From contig JBCCZC010000127.1 in NCBI GenBank assembly GCA_039188505.1, forward strand, positions 1-13,666: 13,666 nucleotides of DNA, in the 5' to 3' direction. This stretch comes from JBCCZC01 sp039188505 (GTDB lineage: Bacteria; Pseudomonadota; Gammaproteobacteria; Xanthomonadales; SZUA-38). Numbering within the stretch: position 1 is the first letter of the stretch; every line of letters starts with the position of its first letter. Below the pieces are notes generated by a model, which had not been told where the DNA came from, made no database searches, and was given only the letters and a program-made list of their open reading frames with translations. The translations under genes and the position numbers were made by a program. Below are positions 1 through 10,166 of the stretch, piece by piece.

Positions 1-279
1 CAGCAGCTTGCGGGCGTTGAAGCGGTGTCCGTCCTCCGGCCGCCAGGGGCCATGCGCGCGGAGCCCGTAGCGGGCGCCCGCCCCGAGCCCCGGCAGGAAG
101 CCGTGCCATACGTCCCCGGTCCGTTCGGGAAGGCCGAGGCGATCGGTTTCCTCGCCGGTTTCAGGATCGAAGAGACAGACCTCGATGCGTTCCGCGTGGG
201 CGGAAAAGACGGCGAAATCGACCCCGTCGTCCCGACAGTGGGCGCCGAGCCGGTGGGGTCGTCCCGCCGTCATGCTCAT
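1..279 (-). CDS. glgX: Glycogen debranching enzyme GlgX, N-terminal part (runs off the window)
   Basis: Only the first 93 codons lie in the window; the gene continues past base 1. GlgX is the cytoplasmic isoamylase-type enzyme that hydrolyses alpha-1,6 branches of phosphorylase-limited glycogen. What is visible is the N-terminal CBM48/early-set domain of the GlgX/TreX family. It shows a G-A-H-x-x-D-D-G-V-D-F-A-V-F-S-A-H-A segment, then E-V-C-L-F-D, L-P-E-R-T-G-D-V-W-H-G-F-L-P-G-L, and Y-G-x-R-A-H-G-P-W-x-P-x-x-G-H-R-F-N-x-x-K-L-L, all in the family order. The ATG at 277-279 overlaps the TGA of glgA in an ATGA junction, which favours this start over a second ATG two codons later (271-273). It is the last visible gene of the glg operon and is probably translated by coupling to glgA. 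The GH13 catalytic domain is outside the window, so activity cannot be judged. Confidence 0.93.
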   Translation of the reverse strand, partial: MSMTAGRPHRLGAHCRDDGVDFAVFSAHAERIEVCLFDPETGEETDRLGLPERTGDVWHGFLPGLGAGARYGLRAHGPWRPEDGHRFNARKLL

Positions 280-1724
280 GGGGCGATCCGGTCGGTGACG
301 AGATCACGGTAGAGGGCGGCATAGGCCGCAGCAGAGGCCTCCCAGCCAACGGCCTGGCCGAGCGCGTTCCGGACCATGCGGCGCCAGGTTGCGCCCTCGG
401 CGTGGGCGTCGAAGGCCCGGTCCAGCGCGGTTCGCAACCCGTTCCGATCCACCGGCGCGAACTGGAAGCCGGTCGCGCAGCCGCTGGCGAGCGCCGCCGG
501 ATTCGCGTCGATCACGGTGTCGGCCAGCCCGCCCGTGCGGGACACGATCGGCAGCGTGCCGTAGCGCAGCCCGCAGAGCTGGGTCAGTCCGCACGGCTCG
601 AAGCGCGACGGCACGACGATCGCGTCGGCGCCGGCCTGGATGCGGTGGGCGAGCGCCTCGTCGTAGCCGATGAACACGCCCACGGCGCCGGGGTGAGCCT
701 CCGCCGCGGCGCGGAAGCCGGCCTCGAGCTCCGCATCACCGGACCCGACCACAGCCAGGCGCCCACCCCGGGCCACGATGTGCGGCACGAGCTCGAGCAG
801 GAGATCGAGCCCCTTCTGCAGGGTCAGGCGGCTGATGACCGCAAAGAGGGGGCCATCGGAAGCCTCGAGCCCGAACTCCTCGACGAGCGCGGCCTTGCAG
901 TGCCGCTTCCCCGCCGGCGCGCGGCGGCTGTAGCGCTTGGCGATGAGGGGGTCGGACTCGGGATCCCAGACGTCCGTATCGATACCATTGACGATGCCGG
1001 ACAAGCTCTCCTGGCGGGCCCGCAGCACACCCTCGAGACCCATTCCGAAGTCGTCTTCGAGGAGCTCCCGCGCGTAGGTCGGGCTGACCGTCGTCAGATG
1101 GTCGGCGTAAAAGAGGCCGGCCTTGAGGAAACCGACCTGCCCCCAGTACTCGTAGCCGTCGGCGTCGAAGCCCGACTCCGGGAGTCCGAGACCACTCCGG
1201 CAAGTCGCCGGGAACAGCCCCTGGAAGGCCATGTTATGGATCGTGAAAAGGGTGGGCGGCGCCTGGTCGGCCGTGCCGAGGTAGACCGGCACGAGGCCCG
1301 CCTGCCAGTCGTGCGCGTGAACGACATCGGGCTGCCAGCCGTCGATACCGCGACGCGCCATGCTCGCGCCGAGCCAGGACAGCGCGCCGAAGCGCTGCCA
1401 GTTGTCGGCGTGGTCCTCGCCCGCTTCATCGAGGTAGGGATTGCCCGGCCGATCGAACAGCCCCGGCGCGTCGATCGCCAGGACCTCGAGGCCTTCGGCG
1501 GTTCGGCCCGAGACAACCTGTGCCTTGACGCCGAAGAGGTCGGCCCGATCACCCACGAACTTGCTCCGCCGCAGCCCATCGAGCACGGCGGGGTAGCCCG
1601 GAAGCAGGACGCGAACGTCCATACCGAGGTCCGCCAGCGCCTTCGGCAGCGCGCCGACGACGTCCGCGAGGCCGCCGGTCTTGATCAGCGGCACGCACTC
1701 GGATGCGACGAAGAGAACGCGCAC
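276..1724 (-). CDS. glgA: Glycogen synthase (ADP-glucose:glycogen glucosyltransferase)
   Basis: This 482-residue protein has the usual length of bacterial GlgA (GT5, GT-B fold). It transfers glucose from ADP-glucose to the non-reducing end of glycogen in the cytoplasm. The N-terminal KTGGLADVVGALP (K15 onward) is the ADP-glucose binding signature. HAHDWQAG (H136-G143) holds the expected active-site His (H138). VNGIDTDVWDP and SRLTLQKGLDLL mark the inter-domain and C-terminal nucleotide-binding parts. PSRFEPCGLTQL contains E376, the position of the essential Glu of the family, followed by SRTGGLADTV. The start is GTG at 1722-1724, three bases after the glgC stop. An AAGG-containing Shine-Dalgarno lies inside the end of glgC about 8 nt upstream, and homologous proteins begin at this point. 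The stop overlaps the glgX start by 4 nt. No key residue is missing. Confidence 0.97.
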   Translation of the reverse strand: MRVLFVASECVPLIKTGGLADVVGALPKALADLGMDVRVLLPGYPAVLDGLRRSKFVGDRADLFGVKAQVVSGRTAEGLEVLAIDAPGLFDRPGNPYLDEAGEDHADNWQRFGALSWLGASMARRGIDGWQPDVVHAHDWQAGLVPVYLGTADQAPPTLFTIHNMAFQGLFPATCRSGLGLPESGFDADGYEYWGQVGFLKAGLFYADHLTTVSPTYARELLEDDFGMGLEGVLRARQESLSGIVNGIDTDVWDPESDPLIAKRYSRRAPAGKRHCKAALVEEFGLEASDGPLFAVISRLTLQKGLDLLLELVPHIVARGGRLAVVGSGDAELEAGFRAAAEAHPGAVGVFIGYDEALAHRIQAGADAIVVPSRFEPCGLTQLCGLRYGTLPIVSRTGGLADTVIDANPAALASGCATGFQFAPVDRNGLRTALDRAFDAHAEGATWRRMVRNALGQAVGWEASAAAYAALYRDLVTDRIAP

Positions 1725-1727
1725 GGG

Positions 1728-2993
1728 TCAGCCTTCGAGGCGATCGATCATCGGCTGGGTGATCAGCACCGTGCCGGCTTCGGTCACGCGGAAACGCCGC
1801 TCGTCGTCATCGCGATCCTCGCCGACCACGAGCCCCTGGGGAATCACGACACCGCGATCCACGACCGCGTTCGTGAGTCGCGCGTGGCGTCCGACGAAGA
1901 CCTGGGGCAGCACGACGCTGCGATACAGGCGGCTGTAGGAGTTCGCGTGGACGCGTGTAAAGAGCAGACTCTCCTCGATCGATGCCCCGGACACGATGCA
2001 GCCGCCGGAGACCAGCGAGGACACGGCCTCGCCACGCCGCCCATCCACGTTGTGGACGAACTTCGCCGGCGGCACCTGTTCGCTGTAGGTCCAGATCGGC
2101 CACTCGCGCTGATAGATGTCGAGGCCCGGCTCGAAGGCCGTGAGATCGATGTTCGCCTGCCAGAACGCATCGACGGTCCCGACATCGCGCCAGTATGGCT
2201 CGGTCTCGCTGCCGCTCGTCACGCAGGAGTTGGAGAAGCGATGCGCGACCGCCTTGCCGCCCGCCACCAGCTTCGGAATGAGGTCCTTGCCGAAATCGTG
2301 GGAGCTTTCCGGATCCTCGGCGTCCTCGGCGAGCAGCTCGAGGAGCGCCTCGGTGTCGAAGACGTAGATACCCATGCTGGCCAGGGCGAGGTCCGGGTGG
2401 CCCGGCATGGCCGGTGGGTCCGCCGGCTTCTCGACGAACGCCGTGATGTTCATCGCCTCGTCAACAGCCATCACGCCGTAGCCGACCGCCTCGTCGCGCG
2501 GGACCTCGACGCAACCGACGGTGACGTCGGCGCCGGACTCGACGTGCTGCATGAGCATCAGCTCGTAGTCCATCTTGTAGATGTGATCCCCGGCCAGGAC
2601 GACCAGGTAGTCGGGTTCGTAGCTGCGGATGATGTCCGCGTTCTGCCACACCGCGTCGGCGGTCCCGAGGTACCAGTTGGCGGTATCCATGCGCTGGGAG
2701 GCCGGGAGGATGTCGAAATTCTCGTTCCGCTCGGCGCGGAAGAAGTTCCAGCCGCGCTGCACGTGCCGGATCAGGCTGTGGGCCTTGTACTGGGTGGCCA
2801 CCGCAATGCGGCGAATACCGGAGTTGACCGCATTCGACAGAACGAAGTCGATGATGCGCGTCTTCCCGCCGAAGTACACCGCCGGTTTCGCCCGCTTGTC
2901 GGTGAGCTCGAGGAGTCGGCTACCGCGCCCCCCGGCCAGGACGAAGGCCATGGCCCGCTGGGCGACCCGGTAGTTCTCAGATCTTGGCTGCAT
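1728..2993 (-). CDS. glgC: Glucose-1-phosphate adenylyltransferase (ADP-glucose pyrophosphorylase)
   Basis: This 421-residue protein is the enzyme that makes ADP-glucose from glucose-1-phosphate and ATP, normally the regulated step of bacterial glycogen synthesis. The N-terminal nucleotidyltransferase domain has LAGGRGSRL (residues 19-27), KRAKPAVYFGGKTRIIDF (33-50), WYLGTADAVWQN, and LAGDHIYKMDY with the presumed catalytic Asp at 136. FVEKP carries Lys189 for glucose-1-phosphate binding. The C-terminal part is the left-handed beta-helix with Ile/Val-rich hexapeptides ending in VVIPQGLVVGED. Lys36 sits where E. coli GlgC has its fructose-1,6-bisphosphate activator lysine (K39), so a similar allosteric response is plausible but is inferred. 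The ATG at 2991-2993 is preceded by a strong GAGGGGAA Shine-Dalgarno that begins within the glgB stop codon. Gaps are 12 nt to glgB and 3 nt to glgA. Confidence 0.97.
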   Translation of the reverse strand: MQPRSENYRVAQRAMAFVLAGGRGSRLLELTDKRAKPAVYFGGKTRIIDFVLSNAVNSGIRRIAVATQYKAHSLIRHVQRGWNFFRAERNENFDILPASQRMDTANWYLGTADAVWQNADIIRSYEPDYLVVLAGDHIYKMDYELMLMQHVESGADVTVGCVEVPRDEAVGYGVMAVDEAMNITAFVEKPADPPAMPGHPDLALASMGIYVFDTEALLELLAEDAEDPESSHDFGKDLIPKLVAGGKAVAHRFSNSCVTSGSETEPYWRDVGTVDAFWQANIDLTAFEPGLDIYQREWPIWTYSEQVPPAKFVHNVDGRRGEAVSSLVSGGCIVSGASIEESLLFTRVHANSYSRLYRSVVLPQVFVGRHARLTNAVVDRGVVIPQGLVVGEDRDDDERRFRVTEAGTVLITQPMIDRLEG

Positions 2994-2999
2994 GAGTTG

Positions 3000-3008
3000 T
3001 TCCCCTCA
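3000..3008 (-). promoter_or_regulatory. Shine-Dalgarno of glgC overlapping the glgB stop codon
   Basis: Read on the minus strand, TGAGGGGAA combines the glgB TGA stop with a GAGGGG ribosome-binding site about 8 nt before the glgC ATG. It fixes the glgC start and implies that ribosomes finishing glgB can reload on glgC. This is the strongest ribosome-binding site in the glg cluster. Confidence 0.75.
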
Positions 3009-5231
3009 GTTCGATTCCGCATCCCACGCGAGGATGAGCGTGGTCAGCGGCGGAAGGTTGATCACGATGGAGTCCGCCCGTCCGTTCCAGGCCGCCGGCT
3101 CGCTGTCAACGCCGCCGAGGTTGCCGCGATCCCCGCCGCCATAGATCGACGCGTCGCTGTTCAGCCGCTCCGCCCAACGCCCCGGTCGCGGTACGCCGAC
3201 GCGCCAGCGCTCCCGCGCCACCGGCGTGAAGTTGCAGACGACCAGCACGGGCGCGGTATCGCCGTCGCCCCAGCGCACCCAGGCAAAGACCGACTCGGCG
3301 GCTGCGTTCGCCTCGATCCACTCGAAGCCCTCGGCCTGGGCATCCCGCTGGTGCAGGGCCGGCAGCTCGCGGTAAACGTGATTCAGGTCCCGGACCAGGC
3401 GCTGGACGCCCGCGTGACGCTCGTCATCGAGCAGATGCCAGGCGATCGTTGCGTCGTGATTCCACTCGTCGCGCTGCGCGAATTCCTGGCCCATGAACAA
3501 AAGCTTCTTGCCCGGATGGGCCCACATGAAGCCGTAGTAGGCACGCACGTTGGCGAACTTCTCCGCCTCGCTCCCGGGCATCCGGTGCCAGATCGATCCC
3601 TTGCCGTGAACGACCTCGTCGTGGCTTAGGGGCAGCACGAAGTTCTCGGTGAACGCGTAGTGGAGCCCGAAGGTCATCTGGTGGTGATGGTTGGAGCGGT
3701 GCACCGGATCACGCCCCATGAAGTCGAGCGTGTCGTTCATCCACCCCATGTTCCACTTGAAGCCGAAGCCTAGGCCGCCGTCGTGGACGGGCCGTGACAC
3801 CGCGGGAAACGCGGTCGACTCCTCGGCCAGCGTCATGATCCCGGGGCACTCGCCGTAGACCACCTCGTTCATCCGCTGCAGGAACGCGATCGCCTCGAGG
3901 GTCTCGCGGCCGCCATGGATATTCGGCACCCATTCGCCCTCCTCACGGGAGTAGTCGCGATAGAGCATCGACGCCACCGCGTCCACGCGCAGCCCGTCGA
4001 CGTGGTGTTCGAGCAGCCAGTAGAGGGCGTTGGCCACGAGAAAGTTGGCAACTTCCTTGCGGCCATAGTTGTAAACCAGCGTGTTCCAGTCCGGGTGGTA
4101 GCCTTCCTTCGGATCGGCGTGCTCGTAGAGCGCCGTCCCGTCGAAGCGACCGAGCCCGTGCGGATCCGTCGGGAAGTGGCCGGGCACCCAGTCGATGATG
4201 ACGCCGAGCCCTGCCGCGTGGCACGCCTCGATGAAGCGACGGAACTCGCCGGGCGTGCCGTGGCGGATCGTGGGCGCAAAGAGACCGACCGGCTGGTAGC
4301 CCCAGGACCCGTCAAAGGGAAACTCCGAGACCGGCATGAGCTCGATGTGCGTGAAGCCGAGGTTGGCCACGTAGGGCACGAGATCCCGCGCGAGCTCGGC
4401 GTAGGACAGCGGCCGGTTGCCCTCTCGATCGACGCGCTGCCAGGAGCCGAGGTGCACCTCGTAGATCGAGATCGGCGCATCGGTCGCGTGGGCCGCGGCC
4501 CGACGGTCCATCCAGGCGCCGTCCTGCCAGTCGTGTCGCTCGAGATCGCGAACGATCGAAGCCGTCTGTGGCGGATGCTCGGCGCCGAAACCAACCGGGT
4601 CGGCCTTCTGCGGCAGCTCGCTGCCGTTGGGCCCGACGATCGCGTACTTGTAGGCATCGCCCGCCGTTACATCCGGGATGAAGATCTCCCAGACGCCCGT
4701 CGACCCGCGGCGCCGCATCACCGCGCGCCGCGCATCCCAGAGGTTGAAGTCGCCGACGACGGACACTCGGCGTGCGTTCGGGGCCCAGACCGCTAACTGA
4801 ACGCCGACGACACCCTCATGCTCGATGAGATGAGCACCGAGCTTGTCCCAGAGTCGCAGGTGCGTGCCCTCCGCCAGCAGGTGTTCGTCGAGCTCGCCGA
4901 GCACCGGACCGAAGCGGTAGGGGTCGTCGAGTTCCCAACGCGCGACGCCGCCTTCGCAGTGCAGCCGATAGGCCACCCGTTCCCTCACCTCGGTCAATGT
5001 GGTTGCGAACAGACCCTCGCCGAGATCGCTCAGCTCGATCGGCGGTTCGTCGGCATCGAGGCGCTGAACCGCGACCTTCTCCGCACCGGGAACGAACGCC
5101 CGTATAGCGAGACCGCTCGGCACCACGTGCGGCCCGAGGACCGCAAAGGGATCATCCACGGTCCCTTCGACGATGCCCTGCAGGAGCGCCCTCTCCGGCA
5201 GCGCCTCACCTGTCGTTCGCGACTCCCCCAT
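3006..5231 (-). CDS. glgB: 1,4-alpha-glucan branching enzyme
   Basis: This 741-residue protein is the full-length proteobacterial GlgB type (GH13, CBM48). It cleaves alpha-1,4 glucan and re-attaches the piece as an alpha-1,6 branch. An extra N-terminal beta domain (about 30-115) precedes the CBM48 module (about 135-215, with WAPNARRVSVVGDFNLWD). The TIM-barrel catalytic domain follows from about 250 (YEVHLGSWQR), and a C-terminal beta domain covers roughly the last 110 residues (VVCNFTPVARERWRVGVP). Catalytic residues are in place: nucleophile D417 in DGLRVDAVASMLYRDYSR, acid/base E470 in TLAEEST, and D538 in LPLSHDEVVHGKGS. The start is ATG at 5229-5231, 12 nt after the glgP stop, with only a weak GAG upstream. 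The 12-nt spacing on both sides places it inside one operon with glgP and glgC. Confidence 0.97.
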   Translation of the reverse strand: MGESRTTGEALPERALLQGIVEGTVDDPFAVLGPHVVPSGLAIRAFVPGAEKVAVQRLDADEPPIELSDLGEGLFATTLTEVRERVAYRLHCEGGVARWELDDPYRFGPVLGELDEHLLAEGTHLRLWDKLGAHLIEHEGVVGVQLAVWAPNARRVSVVGDFNLWDARRAVMRRRGSTGVWEIFIPDVTAGDAYKYAIVGPNGSELPQKADPVGFGAEHPPQTASIVRDLERHDWQDGAWMDRRAAAHATDAPISIYEVHLGSWQRVDREGNRPLSYAELARDLVPYVANLGFTHIELMPVSEFPFDGSWGYQPVGLFAPTIRHGTPGEFRRFIEACHAAGLGVIIDWVPGHFPTDPHGLGRFDGTALYEHADPKEGYHPDWNTLVYNYGRKEVANFLVANALYWLLEHHVDGLRVDAVASMLYRDYSREEGEWVPNIHGGRETLEAIAFLQRMNEVVYGECPGIMTLAEESTAFPAVSRPVHDGGLGFGFKWNMGWMNDTLDFMGRDPVHRSNHHHQMTFGLHYAFTENFVLPLSHDEVVHGKGSIWHRMPGSEAEKFANVRAYYGFMWAHPGKKLLFMGQEFAQRDEWNHDATIAWHLLDDERHAGVQRLVRDLNHVYRELPALHQRDAQAEGFEWIEANAAAESVFAWVRWGDGDTAPVLVVCNFTPVARERWRVGVPRPGRWAERLNSDASIYGGGDRGNLGGVDSEPAAWNGRADSIVINLPPLTTLILAWDAESN

Positions 5232-5243
5232 GGTCTCGACTCG

Positions 5244-7637
<2,394 letters not shown>

Positions 7638-7715
7638 GTCAAGGGGGGCTGGTTCGCGAAGTCTGCCATGGTGCCACGACCGAACGTTACACCTCGATGA
7701 ATACGATTCCATGCC

Positions 7716-7734
7716 GGTCGGTGCTCAACCGACC
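7716..7734. repeat. Small perfect hairpin at the end of the glycosyltransferase gene
   Basis: GGTCGGT (7716-7722) and ACCGACC (7728-7734) form a perfect 7-bp stem with a 5-nt loop. On the minus strand the loop contains the TGA stop of the glycosyltransferase gene. No T tract follows on that strand, so it is not a standard intrinsic terminator. It could slow or stabilise the transcript ends between this gene and glgP, or be chance in GC-rich DNA. Confidence 0.4.
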
Positions 7735-8615
7735 TGCTTGCGACCCTTCCCTCCGGGGGTTTTCAGGCGGTCCAGCCCGTGGAGCAGCACCGAGTCGATC
7801 TCGGCGTGCGAGGCGAGAAGCGCGTCGATCTCCTCGCGCCAGCCGGGGTTGCGCGCGTACTCGCGGAGGCCGGCGTAGCGCTCGTAGGTGTAGGCCTTCA
7901 GCCAGAGCGCATGCACGAGTCCCGCGTAGCCGTCGCGGAAACCTCGGCGCAGCAGATAGCTCTTGATGAACCGCGCGTTGGCTCGCACCCAGATCTCCGC
8001 CAGCGACGGCGACTTGCGGCCGCTGGCGACCTGCTGCGCGACAAACAGCCGTGCGTAGCGGGACAGTTTCAGGGCGAAGTCGTGTGCGCTGTCATTCGAG
8101 TAGTGCCGGATCCTTCCGGGCAGGCGCGGCCGTTCGCCCTCGCCGTCGATCTCGAGCTGCTCGTGCACGAAGCCGCCATACCACCGTGCCTGCCCCGCGC
8201 GAAACAGCCGCGTCGGGTACTGCCGACCGGGCTCGCCGTGCTCGAGCCAGCGGTCGATGAAGTAGTCGACGCGACGGGCCGCGAAGGCCTGAACGCCCTC
8301 GCTGCGATCGAAGTCGATGGCAGCAATCGCCAGCGCGAGCTCCTCGTCGAGAACCTCGTCCGCGTCCAGCGACAGGACCCACGGCTGCGTCGCCTGAGCC
8401 AGGGCGACGTTCTTCTGGGCGACGTAGCCCTCCCAGGGATGCCGATGGACCGTCGCGCCGAGCGCCTCGGCAATGGCGATCGTCGGATCATCCGGCTCCT
8501 GCACGACCACGACCATCTCGGCGACGGCAGGCCGCGCCGCCTCGAGGCAGCGCGCGATGCGCTTCTCCTCGCGGTGGGCGATGACGCAGAGGCTGATCGG
8601 TGGCGGTGAAGTCAT
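7725..8615 (-). CDS. Family 2 glycosyltransferase (WaaE/KdtX-like)
   Basis: A 296-residue GT2 (GT-A fold) enzyme. It starts ISLCVIAHREEKRIARCLEA, the usual first strand and helix of the family. This is followed by MVVVVQEPDDPTIAIAEALGATV, W-E-G-Y-x-A-Q-K-N-V-A-L, and LSLDADEVLDEEL with the metal/nucleotide DxD at about 84-86. Then come PTRLFRAGQARWYGGFVHE and a basic C-terminal region with K-S-Y-L-L-R-R-G-F-R-D-G-Y-A-G. That order matches the lipopolysaccharide-core beta-1,4-glucosyltransferase WaaE group, so a role in cell-surface sugar transfer from a nucleotide sugar at the inner membrane face is likely; the exact sugar is not known. The ATG at 8613-8615 has GGGA about 6 nt upstream and gives a normal N-terminus. 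A GTG at 8658-8660, 12 nt after the upstream gene, is the alternative and adds 15 Pro/Arg-rich residues. It lies between the epimerase gene and glgP on the same strand. Confidence 0.85.
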   Translation of the reverse strand: MTSPPPISLCVIAHREEKRIARCLEAARPAVAEMVVVVQEPDDPTIAIAEALGATVHRHPWEGYVAQKNVALAQATQPWVLSLDADEVLDEELALAIAAIDFDRSEGVQAFAARRVDYFIDRWLEHGEPGRQYPTRLFRAGQARWYGGFVHEQLEIDGEGERPRLPGRIRHYSNDSAHDFALKLSRYARLFVAQQVASGRKSPSLAEIWVRANARFIKSYLLRRGFRDGYAGLVHALWLKAYTYERYAGLREYARNPGWREEIDALLASHAEIDSVLLHGLDRLKTPGGKGRKQVG

Positions 8616-8672
8616 GGTCGGTCCCGGGCGGCGCGGGCCAGTATCTGGTGGTCGCTCCACGGCTGCAAGGTC

Positions 8673-10052
8673 TCAGGCGAAGTGCGAGAGGATCGTCTTC
8701 CGCCGGTAGTCGAAGATGCGCCTGATGTCACCGCCGACGAGGGGCTTCGCGAGGCCGCCCGCAGGGCCCAGGGGCAGCTCGTAGTCCACGCGATCGAGCA
8801 TCGCCGTGCCGCCGTCGACCGGTAGGAAGCGGTGCGTATGGTTCCAGAGCTGGTAGGGACCGCGCAGCTGGAAATCGACGAAATACTCATCCGGCACCCA
8901 CTCCCGGATGAGCGTCCTCCACTTCAGGGGCAGGCCGCGGAGGCGCAAGGCATAGTCGATCTCGGTGCCCGCCCGGATGCCCTCGGTGCTGACGGCCGCG
9001 ACGCGGAAGCGGAGCAGGGGCGGCGTGATCTGCTCGAGGTTGTACGGGTCGCCGAAGAACGCGAAGACCTCTTCGAGTGGTCGATCGATGACGCAGAAAT
9101 CCTCGAAGCGATCGCAGACGTGGATCTCCCCCTCGAGTCCGACCGGCAGTACGCCGGCCGCCTCCTCGAGAGCCGCGTGGATATCGCCATAGCGAAAGTC
9201 GAAGCCGAGCTCCGGCAGGCGGCTGGACACGATCCCCTGGCCGTCCAGCACCAGCTGAGCCATTTCCCCGAAGGCGATCTTCAGCGCCAGGGGCGGCGCC
9301 GGCAGCAGCGCGGGCCGACGCACGGCGCGGCCGAGGGCGCGCGAGAAGTCGCGGTTGCTGATCGGCTCCGGCGCCACGGCGTTGATGACGCCCGCATAGC
9401 GTTCGTCGTCGAGGCAGGCGAGACAGAGCGCGACGAGATCATCGCGGTGAATCCAGCTCATCAGCTGACGCCCGGCGCCGACGGGCCCGCCCACGCCGGC
9501 CTTGAATGGCGGCAGCAGCTTCTCGAGGGCGCCGCCGTTGGCGCCCAGCACCGTCCCGACCCGCAGCACCACCCGGCGGCCGGCCCCCGACTGCGCGGCT
9601 TCCGCCTCCCATTCGGCGCAGACCCTCGCGGGAAAGCCATCCCCCGCTCGACCGTTCTCGTCGAAGGCGTCCGGCCGGTTCACCGGATAAAAGCCGATGG
9701 CGGAGAAGTTCACCCACAGCGCCGGCTGGTCGGCCGCAGCGAAGCCGGCGACGAGGTGGCGGGTGCCGATGATTCGGCTGTCGAGGATGGCCTGCTTGCG
9801 CGCAGCGCTCCAGCGGCCCGCCCCGAGGTTTTCGCCCATGAGGTTGAAGACGGCGTGGATCCCCTGGAGGGCCTCGGCAGGCGGCGGCCCTGCGAGCGGA
9901 TCCCAGGTCACGTAGCTCGCTCGCACGCCGACACGACGCTTGGCGGCGGTGGCGTCGCGGCTGAGCAGCACCAGCTCGTGACCGGCGAGGTAGAGGGCGC
10001 GCGCCAGCGGCGTCCCCACGAAACCGGTGGCGCCGGTGATCAGAATCCGCAT
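8673..10052 (-). CDS. TIGR01777-type NAD(P)-dependent epimerase fused to a SRPBCC domain
   Basis: The 459-residue protein has two parts. Residues 1 to about 300 are an extended SDR of the TIGR01777 (YfcH/SDR39U1) family: MRILITGATGFVG is the nucleotide-binding loop, followed by VFNLMGENLGAGRW, SRIIGTRHLV, FSAIGFYP, LRVGTVLG, MSWIHRDDLV and a C-terminal DUF1731-like stretch (PPLALKIAFGEMAQLVLDGQ). Residues from about 309 to the end form a SRPBCC (START-like, polyketide cyclase/dehydrase) domain: FEDFCVIDRPLEEVFAFFGD, TPPLLRFRV, W-R-T-L-I-R-E-W, WNHTHRFLP and a closing FDYRRKTI. Substrates of both parts are unknown; SRPBCC domains usually hold a hydrophobic ligand. The ATG at 10050-10052 has a good AGGAG 9 nt upstream, which rules out the upstream TTG at 10110-10112. 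It is the first gene of the minus-strand run. Similar proteins are often mislabelled as cell-division inhibitors, with no support visible here. Confidence 0.88.
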   Translation of the reverse strand: MRILITGATGFVGTPLARALYLAGHELVLLSRDATAAKRRVGVRASYVTWDPLAGPPPAEALQGIHAVFNLMGENLGAGRWSAARKQAILDSRIIGTRHLVAGFAAADQPALWVNFSAIGFYPVNRPDAFDENGRAGDGFPARVCAEWEAEAAQSGAGRRVVLRVGTVLGANGGALEKLLPPFKAGVGGPVGAGRQLMSWIHRDDLVALCLACLDDERYAGVINAVAPEPISNRDFSRALGRAVRRPALLPAPPLALKIAFGEMAQLVLDGQGIVSSRLPELGFDFRYGDIHAALEEAAGVLPVGLEGEIHVCDRFEDFCVIDRPLEEVFAFFGDPYNLEQITPPLLRFRVAAVSTEGIRAGTEIDYALRLRGLPLKWRTLIREWVPDEYFVDFQLRGPYQLWNHTHRFLPVDGGTAMLDRVDYELPLGPAGGLAKPLVGGDIRRIFDYRRKTILSHFA

Positions 10053-10166
10053 CGAGCCAATCTCCTGGACATCGCTCGGACGATGGGCGGAGCGGAGTGA
10101 AGCGGGCGCCAAGCGGGCGTCGACGGTCGCTCAAGGGGCGCAACGGAGCCGGCGCCGCGGACTGGT
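10053..10166. promoter_or_regulatory. Divergent intergenic region
   Basis: These 114 nt separate the minus-strand epimerase gene from the plus-strand amidohydrolase gene and must hold promoters for both. I see no convincing -35/-10 pair; the region is very GC-rich. It contains an exact 9-bp direct repeat AAGCGGGCG (10100-10108 and 10111-10119, period 11) and GC-rich self-complementary patches near 10148-10160. Confidence 0.45.
10062..10066 (-). promoter_or_regulatory. Shine-Dalgarno of the epimerase/SRPBCC gene
   Basis: AGGAG on the minus strand lies 9 nt before the ATG at 10050-10052. It decides the start, because the longer open frame (TTG at 10110-10112) would translate through this site. 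Confidence 0.75.

Noticed and set aside
402..3629. A 1075-codon open frame on the plus strand, antisense to glgA, glgC and glgB.
   Set aside because: It lies opposite three well-identified enzymes. GC-rich codon use with G/C at third positions depletes stops in the antisense frame. The translation is rich in Arg, Gly, Val and His, has no recognisable domain, and crosses gene boundaries.
7638..7712. N-terminal extension of GlgP by 25 residues.
   Set aside because: The extra residues (MESYSSRCNVRSWHHGRL...) do not resemble phosphorylases and would displace the GKDP motif. There is no ribosome-binding site at that ATG.
7716..7734. Intrinsic terminator after the glycosyltransferase gene.
   Set aside because: The stem is only 7 bp and no T tract follows it on the minus strand; it is kept only as a hairpin.
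8832..10100. A 422-codon plus-strand frame opposite the epimerase-SRPBCC gene.
   Set aside because: The minus-strand protein has clear SDR and SRPBCC motifs and a good ribosome-binding site; the plus-strand translation has none.
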